Below, in pieces: positions 5,916 to 11,556 of a DNA stretch of 11,556 nucleotides. Origin of the DNA: Planctomycetaceae bacterium (GTDB lineage Bacteria; Planctomycetota; Planctomycetia; Planctomycetales; Planctomycetaceae); NCBI GenBank assembly GCA_020426425.1, contig JAGQQB010000074.1:1-11556 (forward strand), read 5' to 3'. The position numbers and the translations under genes were made by a program. The notes below the pieces were generated by a model. That model made no database searches and had not been told where the DNA came from. It was given only the letters and a program-made list of their open reading frames with translations. Positions within the stretch are counted from its first letter, which is position 1. Every line of letters starts with the position of its first letter.

Positions 5916-7637
5916 ATGCACCGCTGTGTGGGTTACTGGCTGTTACTGATGATTGAAGTGTCCATTCCCTGGCAGGCGCAGATTCGGGCGGCGGGGTTTG
6001 ACCGGCCCAGTGGCACCTCCGACCAGTCGCGGTCGGTGGTGATGGCCCGGCAGGGGATGGTCGCCACGAGCCATCCCCTCGCAGCGCAGACCGGGCTCGA
6101 TGTCCTGAAGTCCGGCGGTAACGCCGTCGACGCAGCCATCGCCGCCAATGCGATGCTCGGGGTCGTTGAGCCGATGAGCTGCGGAATCGGCGGTGACCTG
6201 TTCGTCCTGTATTGGGATGCGGAAACGCAACAACTTTACGGACTCAATGCCGCTGGTCGCAGTCCTTGGGAACTCAAGCGCGAACAACTCGTCGAACAAG
6301 GTCTCAAACAGATCCCGCTCGACACTCCCGACTCATGGACTGTCCCCGGTTGTGTCGATGGCTGGTCGGTGCTGCGCGATCGGTTTGGAACCTGCACGCT
6401 GACCGAACTGCTGCAGCCCTCCATCGAAGTCGCCGAGGCTGGCTTTCCGGTTACTGAAATCATCGCTGGCAGTTGGAAACAGTCCGAAGAACTACTTAGC
6501 CGTTGGCCTGACTCCGCAGCGACCTGGCTGCCGGATGGCCACGCACCAGCTCCCGGTAAGTTGTTCACGAACCCGCATCTGGCGAAGACGTATCGATTGC
6601 TTGCCGAGCAAGGCCGCGATGCATTCTATCGGGGCAGCATTGCTCACCAACTGGTGGAATTCAGTCAGGCGAACGGAGGTCATTTCTCCCTGCGTGACTT
6701 TGAGGAGCACACCTCCGATTGGATCGTCCCAGTCAGTACCGATTATCGCGGCTACCAAGTCTGGGAGCTTCCTCCCAGCGGACAGGGTATCGCCGCACTG
6801 CAAATGCTGAACATCCTGGAAGCCTACAACCTTTCGGAGATGAAACATAACTCCGTCGAACATTTGCACCTGCTGGTGGAAGCGAAGAAGCTCGCCTTCG
6901 CCGATCGCGCCCGCTTCTACGCCGATCCCGAATTCGTCGATGTCCCGGTGAAGGAGTTGATCTCGAAAGATTATGCAACCCGGCAGCGGCGCCGCATCGA
7001 TCCCAATCAGGCGGCCATCGACGTCCCTCCCGGTGATCCACGCCTGCAGGAGGGCGATACGATTTATCTCACAGTGGTCGACAAAGACCGCAACTGCTGC
7101 TCGCTAATCCAGAGCAACTATCACGGATTCGGCTCAGGCATCACGCCCGGCGAACTCGGTTTCGCGATGCAGAATCGAGGCGCCCTGTTCGCGCTCGACG
7201 AATCCCATCCGAACCGCCTGGAACCCCACAAACGTCCTTTCCACACCATCATTCCCGCCATGGTGACCAAGGAGGGTAAGCCCTGGCTCTGCTTTGGCGT
7301 GATGGGCGGAGACATGCAACCTCAGGGACACGTTCAGATTCTGTGCAATCTGATCGACTTCGGGATGAACGTGCAGGCGGCCGGCGACGCCGCCAGAGCG
7401 CGGCATCTCGGCTCGGCGACACCAACGGGACTCCCGATGGAACCCGAGGGTGGACGACTCGCACTCGAATCCGGTGTCGATCATGACGTCGTCACGAATC
7501 TGCAGGAACGGGGACATCAGGTGGTCCAACTCCCCGGAGGGTTTGGCGGATATCAGGCGATCCTGATCGACCCGGAAACAGACGTGCTGCATGGGGCGAC
7601 CGATCCCCGGAAGGATGGCACCGCAGTCGGCTATTGA
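5916..7637 (+). CDS. ggt: Gamma-glutamyltransferase family protein (YwrD-like), probably exported
   Basis: A 573-residue Ntn-hydrolase of the GGT family (MEROPS T3). These enzymes are made as a precursor that cuts itself before a Thr, giving large and small subunits that act on gamma-glutamyl compounds such as glutathione. Residues 1-25 look like a signal peptide (hydrophobic YWLLLMIEVSI, then WQAQIRAAG), so it is probably periplasmic. Family landmarks are HPLAAQTG (53-60), GGNAVDAAIA (67-76), CGIGGDLFVLYWD (89-101), ELPPSGQG (284-291), GDTIYLTVVD (380-389) and FGVMGGDMQPQGH (460-472). The candidate nucleophile is Thr382. The motif D-T-I-Y-L-T-V-V-D differs from the classical T-T-H-x-S-V-V-D and matches the YwrD-like branch as I remember it, as do QSNYHGFGSG and the MGGDMQPQGH loop. 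The substrate may therefore not be glutathione. The ATG at 5916 has AGAGGA about ten bases upstream and exposes the signal peptide; a GTG at 5823 is a less likely start. Confidence 0.9.
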   Translation: MHRCVGYWLLLMIEVSIPWQAQIRAAGFDRPSGTSDQSRSVVMARQGMVATSHPLAAQTGLDVLKSGGNAVDAAIAANAMLGVVEPMSCGIGGDLFVLYWDAETQQLYGLNAAGRSPWELKREQLVEQGLKQIPLDTPDSWTVPGCVDGWSVLRDRFGTCTLTELLQPSIEVAEAGFPVTEIIAGSWKQSEELLSRWPDSAATWLPDGHAPAPGKLFTNPHLAKTYRLLAEQGRDAFYRGSIAHQLVEFSQANGGHFSLRDFEEHTSDWIVPVSTDYRGYQVWELPPSGQGIAALQMLNILEAYNLSEMKHNSVEHLHLLVEAKKLAFADRARFYADPEFVDVPVKELISKDYATRQRRRIDPNQAAIDVPPGDPRLQEGDTIYLTVVDKDRNCCSLIQSNYHGFGSGITPGELGFAMQNRGALFALDESHPNRLEPHKRPFHTIIPAMVTKEGKPWLCFGVMGGDMQPQGHVQILCNLIDFGMNVQAAGDAARARHLGSATPTGLPMEPEGGRLALESGVDHDVVTNLQERGHQVVQLPGGFGGYQAILIDPETDVLHGATDPRKDGTAVGY

Positions 7638-7923
7638 GGTTGCGGCCACATGTTAGAGTCTTGCCATTCCACCGAGGCTACCGAATCGCACCATTCAACC
7701 AGGATTAACCGTCCGATTCTTTTGACGGAATCGCGCTGACGATTCGTGTCGTTTGTCAGACCGGCAGCAAGTCGAGTTCCCCTTGTCGACGATTTCAGAG
7801 AGGCAGGAGTGTCGCGCTGCGCAGATGCAGCTCTTGAAGGAAATTGCCGAAAGCCGACCTGTCTCGCTGGGGTGTTCGTCCCCAGACGATGCAGGAGATG
7901 AGATTCCGGGGACCGCCGAACCT
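7638..7923. other. Intergenic region before the RND transporter
   Basis: A 286-bp gap between the GGT stop and the preferred RND start. Its distal part (from the TTG at 7753 or the ATG at 7825) is open in the RND frame and could be an N-terminal extension. It holds four copies of the hexamer GAATCG or its complement CGATTC (7683-7688, 7714-7719, 7728-7733, 7740-7745), of which the middle two form an inverted repeat. TAGAGT at 7654-7659 resembles a -10 element, but the only -35-like sequence (TTGAGG, 7634-7639) is just 14 nt away, so I do not call a promoter. No terminator was seen after the GGT gene. Confidence 0.5.
7714..7733. promoter_or_regulatory. Inverted repeat CGATTC-N8-GAATCG
   Basis: A perfect 6-bp inverted repeat with an 8-base spacer (TTTTGACG). 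The same hexamers also occur singly at 7683-7688 and 7740-7745, giving four half-sites in about 60 bp upstream of the RND gene. It could be an operator. The stem is too short and the T-run is in the loop, so a terminator is unlikely. Confidence 0.3.
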
Positions 7924-10743
7924 ATGAAGAATTTCTTCGCCCATCGCGATCCATGGGGGCATGGACTGGCCTTGTGGGTCATGGTTGTCCTTGTGTTTCT
8001 GGCCCCGCTAGCGGTCTCGGCGCTGTTTGGGCTGCGGCTGGAGAACGATGTCGCCAGTTGGCTCCCAGCCCACGATCCTCAAGCACAGGTGTACCACTGG
8101 TGTCGGGAACACTTTCCGGAAGAAGAACAGGTCATTTTGACCTGGCGGGGAAGCACCATCGGCGATCCTCGATTGCCACTGCTGGTGGGCCGACTGCAGG
8201 GGAAGATCGACCCTGATGGAGTTCGGCGCGGGGGTAGCCCGTACATCGAATCCGTCCTCCATGCCGAAACCTTGCTCCAGAAGATGGTAGACCAGGGCAT
8301 CGATCAGGACGATGCGTTGCAGCGGCTGGAAGGATCGCTAATTGGTTGGGGTTGGCTGAAGGTGCAGTTAACCGAGAGCGGACGCGAAGAGCGAGATCGC
8401 ACCATCAAGACGCTGCAGCAGGCGCTCGAACAAGAACTGCATGTCACCATCGACGTGCTGGATGCAGGAAAGGTTTGGCAACCAGCACCTGGCAACGAGA
8501 CGCTGTTCGAGCAGTCGCTGCAGCAACATGCCGACTTTGGCGTCGTCGGCAGCGAGGATGCCGCTGGTCAGCTCGATCCCCCAGAGCGTCCATTCATCGA
8601 AGTACCGGTTCACGATCTGCAATTCCGCTGGGCAGGCATGGCTGCGAATGCGGGCGACATGCAACGGGCTCGGGAAGCACTGCTGTCGGTACGCGGTTTC
8701 GCCACGGCAGCGGAACCTCAAGGGCGACTGCTGGTCGAGGACTGTTTCACGTCGGTCGGTGGGCCGATCGGCGTAATGGTTACGCTTTCCAGCGCCGGAG
8801 TCGCGGACAAGTCAGCGGCACTGGCGGCGATTCGCGAGGCGGCAGAGAAGTCGTTTATCCCTGGCGATACGGTCTGGCTTGGCGGTAGTGCGGCGGCGAC
8901 GGCGGAACTCAACGCTGGCGTGATTCGCTCCGCCTGGGATGCGGAACGCCCGTGGAGTCAGTGGTACCAGAAATCCGTCATGGCCCTTTCGGGCATCGTA
9001 GGGATTCTGTTCGCCCTGGTCTCTTTGAAGAGCCTGCGACTGGGCGGTCTGGTGATCGCCGTCTCATACTACGCGGCGGTGCTCGGTCTGGCGTTGATCC
9101 CACTGACAGGCGGCACCATGAATATGGTCCTCATCGTCCTCCCGACTCTCCTTATGGTCCTCGCCCTCTCCGGGGCCATCCATGTCGCCAACTATTGGAA
9201 GCATGCGGTCTGGGAAGACCCGACATCGGCCGTGAATCGTGCGACGGAAATGGCCCGGGTCCCCTGCCTGATGGCCGCCTTCACCACGGCGATTGGACTG
9301 ATCTCGCTGGCCACCAGCGAACTGCAACCGGTCAAGCTGTTCGGCATCTATGCGGCGATTGGCACGCTCATCTCGGTCGTGATGGTCCTGTTCGGCCTGC
9401 CCGCACTACTGCAGATGATGCCCTTACGACGCGTCCGGCCCGACGAAGTGAACCCCCGGATCTGGATCGGTTTTGGTGAACAGATCTGTCGCCATTCGCG
9501 GTCCATCATGATCACTAGCGTCGTTTGTTCACTCATTTGTCTGGTCGGGCTGCGCTGGTTCCAGACCGAAACCAAAGTCATCAAATACTTCCAGCCCGAG
9601 TCGACGCTCGTGCAGGACTACCAGCAAATCGAAGACTCGCTCACCGGCATCACCCCAATCGAAGTTGTTGTCAGCTTTAGTCGCCAGGCGCAATCTGAGT
9701 ATCGCTTCCTGGAACGAATGGAAATTGTCCGCGCCGTCGAACAGAAGATTCGAGAACACAAGGACATCCGCGGCACACTCTCGCTCGCGGCGTTTCAGCA
9801 AAAGCGGCTTCCTCCGGGAGACGAAGCCAGCACGCGGGAGCGGATCTTCTTCAACCGCCGCTCCAACGAAACGGAGAAGCGAATCAAAGACGGAGAAATC
9901 GCCGGCGCCGAGGCCTTTGTTCAAACCGTCGATTACGATGTCCGACCTGGACTGGAACAACCGTGGGCCGAGAACGGGGCCGAGTTGTGGCGGATCAACG
10001 CCCAGGCCGCCATCCTGGCCGAAACTGATTACGAAACCCTCACACGCGACCTGGATGTTCAGGTTCGCGACGTCGCACGCTACTACCCGGGGATGAGTCA
10101 CGTCGTTACCGGCACCGTGCCACTGTTCCTGCGGACGCAACAGGCGGTACTCGAAAGCCTGATCATGAGTTTCGGCCTCGCCTTTGTCCTCATCGCAGGT
10201 GTGCTGATGCTGGTCCTCCGCGATCCGGTCGCTGGGGCGATCAGCATGATTCCGAACCTGTTGCCAGTCGTTTCCGTGTTTGGCCTGGTCGCGTGGTACG
10301 GCACCCGAATCGATGTCGGCACCATGGTCACCGCCTCGGTCGCTCTCGGCATCGCGGTCGATGGCACCCTGCACTTGCTCACCTGGTTCCGCGATGGCCT
10401 GCGAAAAGGGTACTCGCGCGAGCGCTCGGTGATGCTCGCTCTGTCCCATTGCGGACCGGCAATGTGGCAAACCAGCGCTGCAGTTGGAATTGGTCTCTTG
10501 ATGCTCCTGCCCGCCGAACTTCTACTGATCAGTCGCTTCGGCTGGCTGATGTCGGCCCTCATTGGTGCGGCGTTGCTCGGGGATCTCCTGTTGCTCCCTG
10601 CGTTTCTCGTCGGTCCGCTTGGGGCACTGATCGAGTCCCGTATCGAGAAACGCCGACACGTTCGCAAGCAGGGCGATGCCGTCATCCCCTCGCCGCACAT
10701 CTCGCTGCCGGAAGTACGCGAGCACAGTCGGTATGTGGGGTGA
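7924..10743 (+). CDS. MMPL/RND-superfamily transporter
   Basis: A 939-residue inner-membrane protein with the duplicated RND plan: one helix, a large periplasmic loop and five helices, repeated. Helices are near 15-35, 350-368, 373-393, 399-418, 446-463, 473-493, then 528-544, 743-765, 767-791, 795-818, 848-863 and 873-896. The loops cover about 36-349 and 545-742. The segment LRLENDVASWLP after the first helix is typical of MMPL proteins, whose members export lipids, hopanoids or other hydrophobic molecules using the proton gradient. In the second half GIAVDGTLHLL (809-819) keeps the helix-4 Asp (Asp813) expected to relay protons. The matching first-half segment, VLALSGAIHVANYW (412-425), has no Asp. 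The ATG at 7924 is preferred because MKNFFAHRDPWGHG leads straight into helix 1; ATG 7825 and TTG 7753 would add 33 or 57 residues of unstructured-looking sequence, and none of the starts has a strong ribosome-binding site. No periplasmic adaptor or outer-membrane factor is encoded nearby, and the cargo cannot be told from sequence. Confidence 0.9.
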   Translation: MKNFFAHRDPWGHGLALWVMVVLVFLAPLAVSALFGLRLENDVASWLPAHDPQAQVYHWCREHFPEEEQVILTWRGSTIGDPRLPLLVGRLQGKIDPDGVRRGGSPYIESVLHAETLLQKMVDQGIDQDDALQRLEGSLIGWGWLKVQLTESGREERDRTIKTLQQALEQELHVTIDVLDAGKVWQPAPGNETLFEQSLQQHADFGVVGSEDAAGQLDPPERPFIEVPVHDLQFRWAGMAANAGDMQRAREALLSVRGFATAAEPQGRLLVEDCFTSVGGPIGVMVTLSSAGVADKSAALAAIREAAEKSFIPGDTVWLGGSAAATAELNAGVIRSAWDAERPWSQWYQKSVMALSGIVGILFALVSLKSLRLGGLVIAVSYYAAVLGLALIPLTGGTMNMVLIVLPTLLMVLALSGAIHVANYWKHAVWEDPTSAVNRATEMARVPCLMAAFTTAIGLISLATSELQPVKLFGIYAAIGTLISVVMVLFGLPALLQMMPLRRVRPDEVNPRIWIGFGEQICRHSRSIMITSVVCSLICLVGLRWFQTETKVIKYFQPESTLVQDYQQIEDSLTGITPIEVVVSFSRQAQSEYRFLERMEIVRAVEQKIREHKDIRGTLSLAAFQQKRLPPGDEASTRERIFFNRRSNETEKRIKDGEIAGAEAFVQTVDYDVRPGLEQPWAENGAELWRINAQAAILAETDYETLTRDLDVQVRDVARYYPGMSHVVTGTVPLFLRTQQAVLESLIMSFGLAFVLIAGVLMLVLRDPVAGAISMIPNLLPVVSVFGLVAWYGTRIDVGTMVTASVALGIAVDGTLHLLTWFRDGLRKGYSRERSVMLALSHCGPAMWQTSAAVGIGLLMLLPAELLLISRFGWLMSALIGAALLGDLLLLPAFLVGPLGALIESRIEKRRHVRKQGDAVIPSPHISLPEVREHSRYVG

Positions 10744-10758
10744 ACGGAAGTTCGCGAT

Positions 10759-10796
10759 TCGAATTTCGTGCTCCTGCTCGAATTTCGTGCTCCTGC
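10759..10796. repeat. Perfect 19-bp tandem direct repeat
   Basis: The unit TCGAATTTCGTGCTCCTGC occurs twice head-to-tail (10759-10777 and 10778-10796) with no mismatch. It lies in the 114-bp gap between the RND transporter and the ROK kinase. The first copy is entered through CGATTCGAAT, an 8-bp ATTCGAAT palindrome. The second copy covers the position where the -35 of the candidate promoter would fall. Perfect identity suggests a recent duplication or a conserved double operator. Confidence 0.9.
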
Positions 10797-10802
10797 ACGC
10801 TG

Positions 10803-10811
10803 TGGTATTCT
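10803..10811 (+). promoter_or_regulatory. Candidate extended -10 promoter for the ROK kinase gene
   Basis: TGGTATTCT at 10803-10811 matches the extended -10 pattern TGn followed by a TATAAT-like hexamer (TATTCT, 4 of 6). No good -35 is present at 16-18 nt spacing; that place falls inside the second 19-bp repeat. The transcript would start near 10818, leaving a leader of about 40 nt. This is weak evidence on its own. Confidence 0.25.
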
Positions 10812-10857
10812 GTCTGCGGGCGAATCCCCCTCTCCTTAGACGACGAGAACCCACACC

Positions 10858-11556
10858 GTGCTCACCTACTACTTGGGTGTCGACATTGGCGGGACCAGCA
10901 CCAAGACCGGTGTCGTGTCCAGCGAAGGACGCACATTGGCCAAGCTCCGCGTCCCTTCTGTGTTGCACAAGGGGCGCGATGTTGGCCTGGAGGTACTATA
11001 CCAGACGCTCGAACAGGTGGTGGCCGAGAGCAAGGTCGGCTGGGGAAACATTCGGGCGATCGGAGTCGCCGCCCCAGGGACGATGGACATTCCCGCTGGC
11101 GTGATCTTTCACCCCTTCAACCTCCCCGGTTGGGAGAATCTCGCCATTCGCGATCTGATCGCCGAACGGTTCCGCAAGCCTACCATTCTTCAAAACGATG
11201 CAAACGCTGCCGCGTACGGCGAGTATTGGCTCGGCGCTGCACACGATGCCCGCAGTCTGATGTTCTGGACCCTCGGCACCGGCATCGGGGGCGGCATCAT
11301 CGTCAATGGGGAAATCGTCACCGGAGCCCACTCCCACGCGGGGGAGTGCGGACACATCATCATTCAAATGGAAGGCGGGCCAACGTCCGAGCATGGCATC
11401 CATGGCTCGCTTGAACTCTACGCTGGAGCGAAAGCCCTGGTCCGTCGCTGCACTGCCGCACTCGATGCCGGAGCACGGTCGTCCATCCGTGAAGCAATCG
11501 CACAGGGTGAAGACCTCACACCACTGCTGATTGCCGAGCACGCGATCAATGGGGAC
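10858..11556 (+). CDS. ROK-family sugar kinase (glucokinase-like), 3' end cut by the window
   Basis: The first 233 residues of an open frame that continues past the window; the family is usually about 300-330 residues. ROK proteins include ATP-dependent glucokinases and other hexose or N-acetylhexosamine kinases of the cytoplasm. The N-terminal phosphate-binding loop is GVDIGGTSTKTGVV (7-20). VAAPGTMD follows (70-77), then LPGWENL (89-95), LQNDANAAAYGE (111-122) with the catalytic-base Asp114, LGTGIGGGIIVNGEI (139-153) and AGECGH (161-166) with the sugar-contacting Glu163 and the metal-ligand His166. The following zinc motif, normally C-x-C-G-x-x-G-C-x-E, here reads SEHGIHGSLE (177-186): all three Cys are replaced by Ser177, His179 and Ser184, while the Gly residues and Glu186 remain. 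The start is a GTG at 10858; an in-frame TAG seven codons upstream leaves no longer option, and the only ribosome-binding sequence is a weak GACGAGAA. It looks like a kinase rather than a ROK repressor because it has no N-terminal winged helix. Confidence 0.9.
   Translation, partial: MLTYYLGVDIGGTSTKTGVVSSEGRTLAKLRVPSVLHKGRDVGLEVLYQTLEQVVAESKVGWGNIRAIGVAAPGTMDIPAGVIFHPFNLPGWENLAIRDLIAERFRKPTILQNDANAAAYGEYWLGAAHDARSLMFWTLGTGIGGGIIVNGEIVTGAHSHAGECGHIIIQMEGGPTSEHGIHGSLELYAGAKALVRRCTAALDAGARSSIREAIAQGEDLTPLLIAEHAINGD

Noticed and set aside
9529..10470. A 313-codon minus-strand open frame opposite the RND gene
   Set aside because: It lies wholly antisense to a well-supported transporter and has low-complexity His/Asp/Gln-rich sequence typical of antisense frames.
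7924..10743. Calling the transporter HpnN (hopanoid export)
   Set aside because: The architecture is compatible, but no hopanoid genes are nearby and MMPL cargo cannot be read from sequence.
10293..11414. A 373-codon plus-strand open frame across the RND end and the ROK gene
   Set aside because: It overlaps two strongly supported genes in another frame and its translation is Arg/His/Ser-rich with no recognisable motif; it is a shadow of GC-rich codon use.
1..11556. tRNA or rRNA genes, CRISPR arrays, insertion sequences, phage or toxin-antitoxin genes
   Set aside because: I looked for cloverleaf arms, regularly spaced repeats, transposase motifs and small paired genes and saw none that I could support.

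Overview
The window is GC-rich bacterial DNA with eight genes that I can support. It most likely comes from a planctomycete (Planctomycetota). This is inferred from family combinations: two tandem clpP paralogues, a short Flp/Fap pilin, a lipoprotein with a 'DVDGQPGDD'-type domain that I associate with planctomycetes, an MMPL/RND protein beginning 'FFAHRDPWGHG', and a YwrD-type gamma-glutamyltransferase homologue. No 16S or other phylogenetic marker is present, so the genus cannot be named.

Layout. 26-205 (-) is an Flp-type prepilin. 206-663 is a long divergent spacer with a candidate promoter for the next genes. 664-1299 and 1371-1967 (+) are two ClpP serine peptidases, 71 bp apart and both with intact catalytic triads. 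2049-3038 (+) is a lipoprotein-like protein with a coiled coil and a disordered tail. It converges on a minus-strand two-gene unit: an MBOAT O-acyltransferase (5654-4239), followed 11 bp downstream by a membrane-anchored SGNH-fold protein (4227-3115). After a divergent 261-bp spacer come a secreted gamma-glutamyltransferase homologue (5916-7637, +), a large MMPL/RND transporter (7924-10743, +) and the start of a ROK-family sugar kinase (10858 to the window end, truncated).

How they work together. Two functional units are clear. The ClpP pair probably forms the proteolytic core(s) of Clp proteases and is probably co-transcribed; no Clp ATPase gene lies in the window. The MBOAT/SGNH pair resembles the AlgI/AlgJ and PatA/PatB logic, in which a membrane protein moves acyl groups across the membrane and an exported SGNH enzyme places them on an extracytoplasmic polymer. 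No glycosyltransferase or polymer gene accompanies it here, so its substrate is unknown. The remaining genes look like independent units.

Unusual points. The ROK kinase has lost all three cysteines of the family zinc motif while keeping the rest of the site. The GGT homologue has a non-canonical processing motif. The two RND halves differ in the proton-relay Asp. Several intergenic repeats are present: a perfect 19-bp tandem duplication before the ROK gene, an imperfect 16-bp tandem duplication at the convergent junction, a recurring GCCRATTGGC palindrome, and CGATT/AATCG inverted repeats on both sides of the GGT gene. I saw no RNA genes, CRISPR, insertion sequences or phage genes. I do not see convincing evidence of a wholly new system; most of the window looks like ordinary chromosomal genes.
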